64,000 bases of DNA from Papio anubis. Its lineage: Eukaryota; Chordata; Mammalia; Primates; Cercopithecidae. The notes under the pieces were generated by a model. It had not been told where the DNA came from and did not search any database. It saw only the letters and a list, made by a program, of their open reading frames with translations. The stretch is from the NCBI RefSeq assembly GCF_008728515.1, contig NC_044995.1, forward strand, positions 11,109,104 to 11,173,103, read 5' to 3'. The translations under genes were made by a program, and so were the position numbers. The stretch's first letter is position 1. Each line of letters begins with the position of its first letter. This document shows positions 36,716-48,806 of the stretch, one piece after another.

Positions 36716-38322
36716 AGGCTGGCAAGATGGCTGAATAGGAACAGCTCTGGTCTGCAGTTCCCAATGAGAGCAACACAGAAGGTGGGTGATTTCTGTATTT
36801 CCAACTGAGGTACCCGGCTCATTTCATTGGGACTGGTTAGACAGTGGGTGCAGCCCATGGAGGGCGAGCCGAAGCAGGGTGGGGCGTAACCTCATCTGGG
36901 AAGTGCAAGGAGTCGGGGATCTCCCATGAGGGACTGTGCCATGAGGAATGGTGCACTCTGGTGCAGATACTAAGCTTTTCACATGGTCTTTGCAACCCAT
37001 AGACCAGGAGATTCCCTTGGGTGCCTATGCCACCAAGGTCCTGGGTTTAAGCACAAAACTGGGCGGCCATTTGGGTAGACACCAAGCTAGCTGCAGGAGT
37101 TTTCTTTGATACCCCAGTGGCACCCGGAACGCCAGTGAAACAGAACCACTTACTCCCTTGTTAAGGGGGCCGAAGCCGGGGAGCCAAGTAATTGAGCTAA
37201 GTGGGCTCATGCCCACTGAGCCCAGCAAGCTAAGATCCACTGGCTTGAAATTCTTACTGCCAGCACAGCAGTCTGAAGTCGACCTGGGATGCTCAAGCTT
37301 GGTGGGGGAAGGGGCATCTGCCATTACTGAAGCTTGAATAGGTGGTTTTCCCCTCACAGCATAAACAAAGCCACGGGGAAGTTCCAGCTGGGCAGAGCCC
37401 TCCACAGCTCAGCAAAGCCTCTGTAGCCAGACTGCCTCTCTAGATTCCTCCTCTCTGTGCAGGGCATCTCTGAAAAAAGTTCAGATAAAACCCCCATCTC
37501 CCTGGGACAGAGCACATGGGGGAAAGGGGTGGGTGTGGGCACAGCTTCAACAGACTTAAATGTTCCTGCCTGCCAGCTCTGAAGAGAGCAGCAGTTCGCT
37601 CAGCACAGCACTCGAGCTCTGCTAAGGGACAGACTGCCTCAAGTGGGTCCCTGACCCCCATGCCTCCTGATGGGAAGACACCTCCCAGCAGGGGTCCACA
37701 GACACCTCATACAAGAGAGCTCCAGTTTGCATCTGGTGGGTGCCCCTGTGGGACAAAGCTTCCAGAGGAAGGAACAGGCAGCAATCTTTGCTGTTCTGCA
37801 GCCTCCACTGGTGATACCCAGGCAAACAGGGTCTCGAGTGGACCTCCAGCAAACTCCAGCAGACCTGCAGCAGAGGGGCCTGACTGTTAGAAGGAAAACT
37901 AACAAAAAGGAATATCATCAACATCAACAAAAGGACATCCACACAGAAACCCCATCTGAAGGTCACCAGCATCAAAGACCAAGGGTAGATAAATGCATGA
38001 AGATGGGGAGAAACCAGTGCAAAAAGGCTGAAAATTCCAAAAACCAGAATGCCTCTTCTCCTCCAAAGGATCACAATTCCTCGCCAGCAAGGGAACAAAA
38101 CTGGATAGATAATGAGTTTGACAAATTGACAGAAGTAGGCTTCAGAAGGTGGGTAATAAACTCCTGTGAGCTAAAGGAGCATGTTCTAGCCCAATGCAAG
38201 GAAGCTAAGAACCTTGAAAAAAGGTTCGAGGAATTGCTAACTAGAATAACCAGTTTAGAGAAGAACATATGACCTGATGGAACTGAAAAACACATCATGA
38301 GAACTTCACGAAGCATACACAA
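36716..38322 (+). mobile_element. L1 5' UTR and beginning of ORF1, 3'-truncated, flanked by target-site duplication
   Basis: The start resembles the primate L1 5' end (AAGATGGCTGAATAGGAACA), followed by about 1.2 kb of GC-rich 5' UTR and a recognisable ORF1p N-terminus from the ATG at 38003 to a stop at 38270-38272. The element ends within ORF1 with no ORF2, 3' UTR or poly(A). The 17-bp direct repeats GAAAAACCTTCAGCCAG (36699-36715) and GAAAAACCTGCAGCCAG (38323-38339) flank it. It sits in the fossil finger region of ZNF471. Confidence 0.85.
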
Positions 38323-38339
38323 GAAAAACCTGCAGCCAG

Positions 38340-38520
38340 ATTGAATGCTTTACATGGAAGAATTCATACTGCAAAGAGGTCTCAACAATGTAAAGAACGT
38401 ACAAATGTCTTCAGACGAAATGCACACCTTGCTCATCAGTGAGTTCATTTCAGGCATCCAGCTCTCCCTCACCCACTACATCACCAAGTCCTGTGGATAT
38501 ATCTGCTAAATACTTTTGGA
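38340..38520 (+). pseudogene. Decayed fingers and C-terminal tail of ZNF471, part 2
   Basis: Beyond the L1 insertion the text resumes as RIHTAKRSQQCKER, then NVFRRNAHLAHQ, a finger with lost ligands. A Ser/Pro-rich tail follows (SSPSPTTSPSPVDI, in another frame), resembling the ZFP28 C-terminus as I remember it. This is the continuation of the broken finger array at 36601-36715. Confidence 0.7.
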
Positions 38521-39061
38521 ATTTATCCACTTCTTTTCGTTCCCCAGTTCAAAACACAGTCATTTCACCTTGACTATTTCAGTCATTACACAGGTGTCCA
38601 ACCTTTTGTCTTCCCTGGGCCACATTGGAAGAAGAAAAATTGTCTTGTGCCACACATACAATACAGTAACATTAACAATAGCTGATGAGCTAAGAAAAAA
38701 AAGTCTATGCATAATTTTAGTGATACACCACCTCAAATAAGCATAAAAGTCCTCACATTCAATGGGTTGGATACCCGTGAATTCTAAAACTTCATCCTCT
38801 TTTGTCCCTTTCGAGTTAACATTACAGCCACAGTGACCCTTGAAAAATGCAAATTAAATTACTCTCTTAAAACTCTAGTTAAAATACTTGATGTACATAG
38901 GGTGCTTAGCAAAATGATCAGCTCATACTAAGTGCTTGGTAAATGTTAGATAAGTATTCTTCAGAGTTGATGTAAGTTATTTTTAAACAGTGTATTCTTG
39001 AAAGCAGTTTGGCAATGGTAAAAATTTTGGAACCGAAACAGTATCTTTTTTTAAACTAAAA

Positions 39062-39175
39062 AAAGTTTTAAATGGGGTCTTACTATGTTGCCCAGGGTGA
39101 TCTCAAATGCCTGTGCTCAAGTGATCCTCCCACCTCATTCTCAAGTGGCGGGAATTACAGGCAACCAGCCTGACT
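39062..39175 (-). mobile_element. Alu fragment
   Basis: 'TCTTACTATGTTGCCCAGGG' to 'GGCGGGAATTACAGGC'. 38520-39060 and 39180-40300 show no gene. AATAAA motifs at 39239-39244 and 39717-39722 are candidate ZNF471 polyadenylation signals. Confidence 0.6.
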
Positions 39176-40479
39176 TAAAACAGTATCTTAAGGTAGATGG
39201 TGATTAGCACATGTAGTATGCTTAACATTTAATATTATAATAAAACATCAGAGTGGCTCTCTCATGATTAAGGCTGTGTTCCCTTGTTGGTGAGGAAATT
39301 AATTATGACTTGATGCACAGAACATGTTTTAAGAAGTGGCTATATAGCTCTGGATAAAATGAACAAAAGAATTAGAATTCCTGGGGAGAATATATAAAAG
39401 ACTGTATTTAGTCAAGCAAAAACAAAACAAAACAAAAAACTAATGTTTAACTGAAGAAAGAGAAATTGAGTAATATAGTTGTATTTCAACATGTGGGTTC
39501 ACAGATTTAGTCTAACCTTTCAAGGATCCACTAGTAAAGTTGTTCTGGAGTGTATTTTAAAAAACACACACACACTTAAAATGTTCCACTTCTTTCATGA
39601 GGCTAAGTCAACTCTGATATCAAACCAAGGGGGAAAAAATGAAAGTATAGGTGAGTTTACTTAGTTATATACAAAAGGAAATTATTAGCCTCTACTGATG
39701 GAGAACAGAGGCTCTGAATAAATGGAGATCCATAACATGATCCTAGATGAATATTTCAATATTGTAATCCTGTAGGTTACTTTTACATTGACAGTTCTGA
39801 AATTCATGTTGAGTGTTAATTAGGGAGCTATCAGAAGGGAGATTTTGTAGAAGGTCATATCCCATGGGTTTTTTATATTGCAGAAGTGTTTTCGATGTAT
39901 CATTGGGGGAGATTAAATGTCTTTGACAGTTATCCAACTGGAAATAAAGTCAGCATCCCATTTTATTCCGTACACAGAAGTTCATTCTATACTGGTTACA
40001 GATGTAAGAGGAAATACTGTTACAATGGTAGAGGAGAATGTAGAGTATTTCTGTGCCTTTAGGTTCAGGAAGTCTTTGGGAAGCAGGACATGGTCCAGAA
40101 GTCATGGAGAATGACAGGACTATGTAGAAGATTTAAACCTTTTTCACGGCATAAGATACTGTATGCAAAGTTAAAAGGCATATGACAGGCTGAGAGATAT
40201 CTTAAACATACATTAGAAAGGATATAGCCCTTGAAAAAGGGCTGTTGGAAAGCAGCAAGGATAAGGTACACAGTCTTGCAGAGCACGTCAACAAAATTTA
40301 TTGGATGAAGAAATTAAAATGGTTAAATAGAAGAAGTTCTCAACCTCACTAATGATCAGATAAATGCAGACTGTAAAAGTCCTCATCACCACCAACACAA
40401 ACCAGCAGAAATTTTATGTGAATGTAAAGTTTGGATAATATCCAGTATTGTTACAGATGTACGAGAGACCATATTTTCA

Positions 40480-40800
40480 TATATTGACAGGGTAAATTAG
40501 AGGAAAGCCATTTTAGAGGGCAATGTGGTGTTACCTGTCAGCATTTTGGATGTAATTACCCTTTGCCACAATTCTACACCTAGTCATTTATGTTCTCAAA
40601 AAGCACAAGTGCAGAAATATATATGCATAAGCAAATACGTTGTAGAATTGTGAAAAATTTGGAAAAAATGTTTAGAACTAGTAAAGTTGTGGGTTACTTA
40701 CGTTACAGATAATCAGTTTAGTAGATCAGTATGTCGTTACAGAAAATGAGATGGATCTCTATGTACTCAAAGTTGTCTTGCAGTTTATGAACAAATGTAA
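40480..40800 (+). mobile_element. L1M/HAL1-like fragment
   Basis: 'TTTTAGAGGGCAATGTGGTG' and the following ATTCTACACCTAG resemble old L1 text. Confidence 0.4.
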
Positions 40801-41062
40801 TTTCATAACTAACACGAAGACATCATTATTAACTACATAAACTTCATAAAGCTTAAAAAATGCATTCATAGTATCTGTTATTTGTAGTTTTTGTTTACAA
40901 TACAAATAGAAACCATGCACACACAGATACAAGAACTCCTTCCCTGTTTTTGCTTTTGTTTTGTTTTTGGTAGTGGGCGGGGTGAACTGCTGTCATGTTA
41001 TTCCATGAGGTTTTTTTGTGTGTTGCTGGTTGTGCATGGTTCATGTTTTATTTTTATTTTTT

Positions 41063-41273
41063 GAGATGAAGTCTTGCTCTGTCGTCAGGCTGGAGTGCAG
41101 TGGTGCGATCTTGGCTCACTGCAACCTCCACCTCCTGGGTTCAAGTGATTCTCCTGTCTCAGCCTCCCGAGTAGCTAGGACTACAGGATAGTCTCGATCT
41201 CTTGACTCATGATCTGCCCACCTTGGCCTCCCAAAGTGCTGGGATTACAGGCATAAACCACCGCATCCCGCCT
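41063..41273 (-). mobile_element. Alu with internal deletion
   Basis: The minus-strand Alu jumps from AGGACTACAGG directly to ATAGTCTCGATCTC, losing the middle. 41280-41880 is unassigned. Confidence 0.8.
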
Positions 41274-41879
41274 GTACACAGTTCATTTAAATCAAATTAG
41301 ATATTCCTTGAGACATGGGTGAAGTTGAACATGAGTTATCCTTTGGCCATGACTTAAAGATAGTATATGAGTTTCTGCTACTCTGCTCCCTAGACCTGAC
41401 CCGATTCATGCTTCTGCCAGGTTGTAAACATGTTTTGTCCTGCTGAATTGGCAGAGTAGCCCCAAAAGAACTGTGACTAAGGTATGCACATACTGAAGAA
41501 AGGAATATAACCAGTATTTCTGGGAGAGCTCTAAGGAAGGTAGACTTCTGTTGCAGTCATTCAGAAGAATTATGGGTGGTGATTCTTGCACAAGCCCAGC
41601 TCATACATCTAGGCTAGAAGTTGCTTAGATATCTTTATTAGTGCCTGGGGATGTTTTAAGGCCTTTGGTTGGGTTTAAGCCTGCTGGGAAAAACCTTGGC
41701 TCAAAACGACTGAAAAGCTTTTCTTGAACCTGTGCTCAAGAGCAGCATTTTACCTCTAGGGAGTGCTTTACTCACCACCCATAGGATGCTAGGCACATTT
41801 CAAAGAAGGACTGTTTTAGGAAAGTGGTTTCTTATCTCTTAAATTTATTGAGGCTCATTTTCTGGCCTATAATATGGTC

Positions 41880-44400
41880 TATCTTGGAGAAAGTCCCATG
41901 CGCTGTTGAATAGAATGTGTATTCTGTGGTTGTTGGATGAAATGTTCTGTATATATCTGTTAAGTCCATTTTTTCCAAGGTATAGCTTAATTCCATTGTT
42001 TCTTTATCGACTTTCTTTTTTAAAAAATTTGAGACGGAGTTTCACCCTTGTCACCCCAGCTGGAGTACAATGGCATGATCTCAGCTCACTGCAACCTCTG
42101 CCTCCCAGGTTCAAGTGATTCTTCTGCTTCACCCTCCCGAGTAGCTGGGATTACAGGTGCCTGCCACCACACCCAGCTAAGTTTTGTGTTTTTAGTAGAG
42201 ACAAGGTTTCACCATGTTGGCCAGGCTGGTCTTGAACTCCTCACCTCAGGTGATCTACCCGCCACAGCCTTCTCAAGTGCTGGGATTACAGGTATGAGCC
42301 ACTGTGCCAGACCTCTTTATTGACTTTGTGTCTTGATGACCTGTCTAGTGCTGTCAATGGAGTATTGAAGTCCCCCACTATTATTGTGTTGATCTCTATC
42401 TCATTTCTTAGGTCTATTAGTAATTGTTTTGCAAATTTGGGAGCTCCAGTGTTAGGTCGTATATGTTTAGGATTGTGATATTTTCCTGTTGAAGAAGGCC
42501 TTTTACCATTATATAATGTCCCTCTGTCTCTTTTAACTGCTGTTGCTTTAAAGTTTGGTTTGTTTGATATAAGAATAGCTACCCCTGCTTCTTTTTGGTG
42601 TCAATTCACATGAAATGCCTTTTTCCACCCCCTTTACTTTAAGTTTATGTGAAGTCCTTATGGGTTAGGTGAGTCTCATGAAGGCAGCAAATACCTGGTT
42701 AGTGAGTTCTTATCCTTTCCACAGTTCTGTGTCTTTTAAGTAGATCATTTAAGCCATTTACATTCAATGGTAGTATTGAGATGTGAGGTACTGTTGCATT
42801 CATCATGCTCTTTGTTGCCTGTGTACCTTGGTTTCTTTACTTTTGCTTTTTATTTTATTTTTATTTTTTGTATTATAGGTCCCGTGTGATTTATGCTTTA
42901 AAGAGGTTCTGTTTTGATATGTTTCCAGGATTTGTTTCAGGATTTAGAGCTCCTTTCAGCAGTTCTTTTAGTGGGTGGCTTGGTAGTGGTGAATTCTCTC
43001 AGCATTTGTTTGTCTGAAAAAGACTGTATCTTTCCTTCATATATATATGGCCACCCAGCAAGTCTCCCTGGCTCTGGGCTGGTACTGGTGTTTGTCTGCA
43101 CAGAGTCCTGAGATGTGAACCACCTATGGGTCGCTCAGCTGTCGATACCAACACCTGTTCTGGTGGAGGTGGCAGTGGGGTGGAATGAACTCTGTGATGG
43201 TTCTTAGCTTTGGTGGTTTAATGCTCTTTTTTTGTGCTGGTTGGCCTCCTGCTGGGAGGTGGCACTTTCCAAAGAGCATCAGCTGTGGCATTTGGAGAGG
43301 AACCATTGGTGGGTGGGGGCCTAGAACTCCCAAGATTATAAGCCCTTTGTCTTCAGCTACCAGGGTGGGTAGGGAAGGAACATCAGGTTGGGGCAGGACT
43401 AGGTATGTCTGAGCTCACACTCTCCTTGAGCAGGTCTTGCTAGGGCTGCTGTGGGGGATGGGGGTGAGATTCCCAGATGAATGGAGTTGTGTACCTAGGA
43501 GCATTATGGCTGCTTCTGCTGAGTCATACTGGTTGTCAGGGAAGTGGGGGAAAGCTGGCAGTCACAGGCCTCACCCAGCTCCCATATGAACCAAAGAGCT
43601 GGTCTCACTCCCACTGTGACCCCCCAACAGACCTGAGTCTGTTTCCAGCCAGTGGATGCACCAGGCTTGAGAACTTGCCCCAGGCTACCCGCCTCCCAAC
43701 TGCAAAAGAAAAGGGCTTGGTTCTTTCCCCACCTGAGGAGTCTGCACACCTGATCTATGCCCTTCCCCAAGTTCTGACCAGGAGGCTTCTCACCCAGTTC
43801 AAAGTGCTACAAAGTGCAGCTGGAGATTTCCTTCTCCCTTTGGTGTTTTCCCCCTCTCCCTGGGTGCCTTCCCAATGGATCCCTGTGGTGTCAGGCAGGA
43901 ATGGCCTGCCTAGGGCCCAGTGAGCTCCCAGGGTCTTTCCAACTGCTTCCTCTACCCCTGTATTTTGCTCAGCTCTCTAAATTGACTCAGCTCCAGGAAA
44001 CGTCAGCAACTTCTCCCACAAACAGACCTTCAGTTTCTCCAGCTGGGGTGGGGTATATTTGGGAGAGGAGGATCTCCCTTTCCCATTTCTGAAGTTGGGG
44101 CACTCACAGTATTTGGGGTGTCTCCCCCTTCCTTCACAGGGTCTGTGGGTACTCTTGGGATTTCTGGTTTGTTCTTGCAGTTGATCTGGAGCTAAAATTC
44201 GTAATCGGAAATGGTATTGTATTTTGAATTTTAGTTACTGCCTGTTCATTGCTCTGAAGCAGTGTTTCTCCCCCCAACTTTTTTCCTCTGTGCTTCAGAT
44301 TGGATAATTGCCATCAATCTCTCTTCAAGTTCACTTAGTCTTACTTCTTTTGTTTCCATTCTGCTTTTAAGCCCAGTGAATGTTTTATTTCACATGCTGT
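41880..44400 (-). mobile_element. Long L1 segment, minus strand
   Basis: TGTAGTGCTGTC-like and TTCTGTGTCTTTTAAGTAGA text around 42300-43020 fits antisense L1 ORF2; the GC-richer 43020-44300 may be antisense L1 5' region. An Alu interrupts it. Boundaries are approximate. Confidence 0.5.
42015..42313 (-). mobile_element. Alu (S-like) inside the L1
   Basis: Flanked by TCTTTATCGACTTT (42001-42014) and TCTTTATTGACTTT (42314-42327). Confidence 0.9.
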
Positions 44401-46000
44401 GTATCTCAGTTTGATGAAGGCCAATTTATCACTTTATTGCTTTTAAAGTAGGCTCATAAAATCTAACCTAAGTGAGATTTCACCTCTTGGTCTGAGGCTT
44501 TGTCTTCCATTTTCCAATTAATAGTAAGTTATGAGTAAAAATTCTTTACAATAAAAGACAAAGTCTATGCCACTGCTTTCCATTTTCAGAGCTACCTATG
44601 GAAACCTTTTCTTTCCAGTCTGATGTTGACAGACCATTTTAACCAAAGCTGAATGAAAGAATTTGGGGCTTATAATAATTTTATTCCATCTTCTTATCAA
44701 GTAAGGAAGCTCTCCACCATACCTAGTTTGCTAAGCCTTTTTCTTTTTAAAATCACAGATGTGAGCTGCATTTTATCTCAATCATCTATTGAGATGATTC
44801 AAGAAACTGTTTCATCCTTATTTATTAATAGTGATGAATGATATTAACAGGCTCCCCACCCTGGCACTCCTGTGATAAATTCTTGGCAGTATAAACTGTC
44901 GGTTACCTGCTTGGCATCCAGTCTCCTTTTTATCTTTTCTAACAAAACTCAAAACTTGTGCTCAGGTGTCTCTTCCACCCTCAGATGATTCATCGAAAGC
45001 TGACCGAATTCCCAGTGACAGGAGTAGACTGCCACTTCGTCTTAGCCAGATATCACAAGGCTTTTCCTGAGTGACTAAGGAAAGACTTATGTCCCATGAT
45101 GTGGTAAGGCCCTATGGACATACAACATAAAATGCCTCTCCAGAGAAAAATATAAAATCAGAAATTATGATCTTACAGAAAATTCATATTTTTAGTCAGT
45201 AGATTCCCTGGATAACTAAATTCATTGGACTAAGTATTATTTCCCAAATCAAGTGTCATTATGTTTTACATTCTGTTTGTTAAATATCTGACACTTAAGC
45301 ATATGACATCCTTTCTTTGTGCTATAAATATTCTTTTTGCCTATTGTGAGTTCATATTATTCTTTATACTGGATTTTTTAAAAATTAATAAAAGAATTTA
45401 TAAATATGGCAAATGTGAAGATAGGCAGTAGTTCATAAGTTGTATCAGCTTAATCTAAATGATTCAGCAGGGAGATTATTCATCTTTCTTGTTGGTTTTT
45501 GTTTTCAAAAAGTTATAGTTTTGGGTTTATAAAAAAGCACAGTGTAACTCCTGGTGGTTAAGGTGAGAAATTTTGTCATCTTCCTGCTGCATCAGAACTT
45601 AATAATGAAATGATTCTTGTAGCTCTCTAAAAATTTGGATATATTGAGAATTTTTTCTTCGTAATTCTTTAGTGTGTTTCTGTTGCTTCTCTGCTAAATA
45701 TGAACAAGGACACATATAGCTCCATATAATAGGAAAACAGCATATAGCAGTCATATGAGAATAAGTGACTGCTACAATAAAAATATTGTCAACTCTGTCA
45801 ATAAAGAAGATTTTATTGCCTTCTCAAGTAACAGCTTCCCATGTAGGTAGGTGGCAGGTCATGGCAAGAAGACAGCTGTGCTCCATGATGTCATCAAAGG
45901 ACCTGGTTCCTTCTATGCCATTTCTCCATCAACTCAGGATGCTGTCTTTATCCACATAGGTGATGCCTCTATGTTCCAGAACATGAAAGTATTCTGACAT
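44400..46000. other. Intergenic, nothing recognised
   Basis: No CDS, RNA gene or confidently named repeat seen on either strand; AT-rich. Confidence 0.4.
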
Positions 46001-46440
46001 ATCTTCCTTGGATATGACATATTTTTCTAGGTATTGCTGGACTATGTTTATTGTCACTTTAGGTAGGATTTTAATGTGTATGTTGTCATTGAAGATTGGC
46101 AATTCTTTCCCTATTTAAATTCTTTCCCTACTGTCCTTGTCCAGTTTTGGTATCAAGGGTGTCTAGTTTTTAAATTCTCCAGTGTAGTTTTATAGGATAG
46201 GGATTATCTATTGCTTTGGTATTCACAGAAAAGCCTCAGAACTTATTTAATGATTTTCCATTTCTTCTTGAGTCAGTTTTGGTACTTATAATTTTCTCTC
46301 TGGTAAACCCTTGCATGTTTTAAACATATTGAGATAAGGCGATCATAGTATTTGTAAAATTCTAAAAATTTCTGTGACTATGTTCACTTTTTCATTTCTA
46401 ATACTATTTATTTGGTTCTTTATTTCTCTTTTTTTTCCTG
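46000..46440 (-). mobile_element. Old L1-like sequence
   Basis: 'TCCAGTTTTGGTATCAAGGG' and 'TTTCTTCTTGAGTCAGTTTT' fit antisense L1 ORF2. Confidence 0.55.
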
Positions 46441-46489
46441 CTAAGCCATCTTTAGCATAACTGTCATCCTCATGATGTCAAGGTGGCTG

Positions 46490-46990
46490 TTTGTGGCGGA
46501 CCCTATCCCTGTTGGACTGAAAAAAGGATGACAAACATAGGAATAAAGACAAAGACAAAAGAGTATATTTGGAAGAAGGGATATGGGGGCTCCTTGCTTC
46601 TAGTGAACAAGGGCCCTGAGCTTTTACAGCCCTTCATATTTATTAGGTAGAGTGAATAGGGAGAAGCGGGGGTGGTTGTCGGTCGGTAGCTTGATTTACA
46701 GCAGGCTTGCAAGACTGCATTCTTCAAACAATAGGCTCTAGATGTCCCATTAGATAACCTCAAGGAGCATGGCGCCAGGAAGTGATTGCCTTTAGCAAAC
46801 CTTCTGGTGGCAGGCACAGAAGCAACTTTGCCCACATTCTGCATTCATGATAAACAATTTGCTGTTTGATCATATAGCCTCCAGTGGAATGTTGAGTTAG
46901 TCACAATCCCTTTGCCAGGTCTCTACAGCTGTTCTACCTGTTGACATCCTGTGTCATACCCAAGCAGGAAGAAGGTTGTGTGAGATGACA
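46490..46990 (-). mobile_element. LTR-like sequence, family not recognised
   Basis: GC-balanced block with an antisense TTTATTAGG-type end. 46990-47760 shows no gene I recognise. Confidence 0.35.
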
Positions 46991-48542
46991 ACAGGCCAGA
47001 GTTACATGCCAGCTGTGTCTCTCTCCACACACCCACCAAACCCCCAGCAAATCTGTACTTAAATTTCACTGGTTACAGAGCCACTACTCCTTACAAGGAA
47101 ACTGGGGAGGTGAGCATTATAAGCCGGACAGGTGGCCACTTGAAGAGCATCAGTGTTCTGCTGCAGAAGGAGTGCAAAATAGACACTGGAGAGACCACCA
47201 GCAGTGTCTGCCACAGCTATTACATGGCTAGGTCCACCTGACTCTGAAACTAAGCCTTTTCTATGAGACTGAAGTGCTTTGAAGAGAAATGCTGGGCTTG
47301 TCCTTTCTGCTGCTTGTGGCTTTCAGTCACCCTTGGATTCAGAGATAGAAGTCATCTTAATTCTATCACTGAGGCCAGGAAACCTGACGGAAATCAATTC
47401 AACAGTAAGGAGACCAGGCGTCCAGTGTGACTGGGCATGCAGGGGTCAGTGCATCTGTGATGACTGGTAACAGCATCACTGCCTGTGAACCAACAAGGCC
47501 CTTGGCTCCCAGGATGAAGCTCTCCAGCTCTGACAAGGCCCCTGGGGGAGAGACCGGTCCTAAACATGTACAAGAATAAATCCATCAGCTAACTTCAGAT
47601 CGTGATTCACACAAGAAGGGAACTTCAAGAGGTCGCCAGGGCTGGTATTTTTGAAACGTTAGGCAGCCCTCTCTGAGGCGATGACAAGTGAATGGCATAA
47701 AGGAGCCAGCCCTGACGAAAATTTGGGGTTAGACTATTCCGACCCAGGACGTGCAAATACATAGGTTACAAAATGGAAAATGGTATTTTGGAGGATGGGA
47801 GGCCCGTGTAGCCAGAGAGAACGGGAGGTGGTGAGGGCGCACCCAAAATCAATCCCACAAGCTCTCTATATCTCTTCCTAGCCCACACACATGCCCCATC
47901 AGAGTCATCCTCCGGACTCCAGAGGCACCCAGGATTGCCTTTCCTTTCCCCGTCGGCAGTGATGCTCCCGCAAGGAGCTGACACCCAGGCCCCACACCTG
48001 TCACAGCTAAGCACCCTTTTTCTCCACAAGCCCCTCCTCACCCGGCCTGCCGCTGCACCTACGCGACTCCCAAAAGCCTTTGGGGCGTGGGTGTGTAGTC
48101 AGGGCGGCCTCTGCTTCCGGCCACACCGAGGCCCGGCGTTGGCGACCAACCACTTATGCGGCGCTGCGGTCCAGGGACAAGTGGGAGCGACCCGCAGAGG
48201 GCAGGACTGACGGGCGTTAAGTAGGCCCGGGGCCAAACCGTATCTTGCAACATGAGCTCCGAGGACCGCCGCTTCTGTCCCTGCTTGGGACTACGCTTCC
48301 CAGCGGGCGTTGCGCGGAGGTCCCGCCTACTTCCGGCGGCGCTGGCTGCGCACTGGGAGAGCGTCGGGCCGGGCTGCGCTTGGCGGCGGGGAGGGGCGGG
48401 GCGGCGGGGAGGGGTAGGGAGGAGTAGGGAGGGGCGGGGCGCGGCCGGGGGCGGGGCGGCTCCGCGGCGCGGCCCCGTGGATACCGGGGCTTGGGGGAGC
48501 GCGCGCGGGGCTGTGCGCTGGGCGTGGCGGGCGGGTGTGGCC

Positions 48543-48560
48543 ATGGGTGTGGGTCTGTGA
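48543..48560 (+). other. Upstream ORF of ZFP28 (5 codons plus stop)
   Basis: GCCATGGG context (G at -3 and +4), five codons then TGA, 38 bases before the main ATG. It could lower ZFP28 translation if the transcript starts upstream. Confidence 0.5.
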
Positions 48561-48598
48561 GGGACCGGCCGGGAGGGCGTCGCGCGGCCTCGGGTGAC

Positions 48599-48806
48599 AT
48601 GCGGGGGGCGGCGAGCGCGGGTGCTCGCGAGCCGACGCCGCTTCGGGGTAGAGGCGCCCCCCGCACAAAGCCCCGGGCGGGCCGAGGCCCGACGACAGGG
48701 ACTCCAGCCACCTTGGCCCTCCCTGCCCGGGGAAGGCCGCGCTCAAGGAATGGCCTCGCAACCAAAGGCCAGCGAGGAGCGGCTACTACGGGGCCTGGGC
48801 ACAGAG
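48599..48806 (+). CDS. ZFP28: ZFP28 coding exon 1 (Arg-rich N-terminus)
   Basis: ATG at 48599 with G at -3; the donor GTGAGA starts at 48807 and the exon ends in phase 1. It encodes 69 residues beginning MRGAASAGAREPTPL, low in complexity and probably disordered. A coding first exon inside the CpG island is unusual, because KZNF first exons are normally untranslated. A 5-codon upstream ORF (48543-48560) with a strong Kozak context precedes it. Confidence 0.88.

Noticed and set aside
37670..38272. 200-codon open frame downstream of ZNF471
   Set aside because: It is L1 5' UTR running into the ORF1 N-terminus, not a host gene.
42805..44092. Cluster of open frames of 60-150 codons
   Set aside because: They lie in antisense L1 sequence; no host domain recognisable.
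46503..46844. 113-codon minus-strand open frame
   Set aside because: No recognisable domain, within an LTR-like block, no splice or promoter context.
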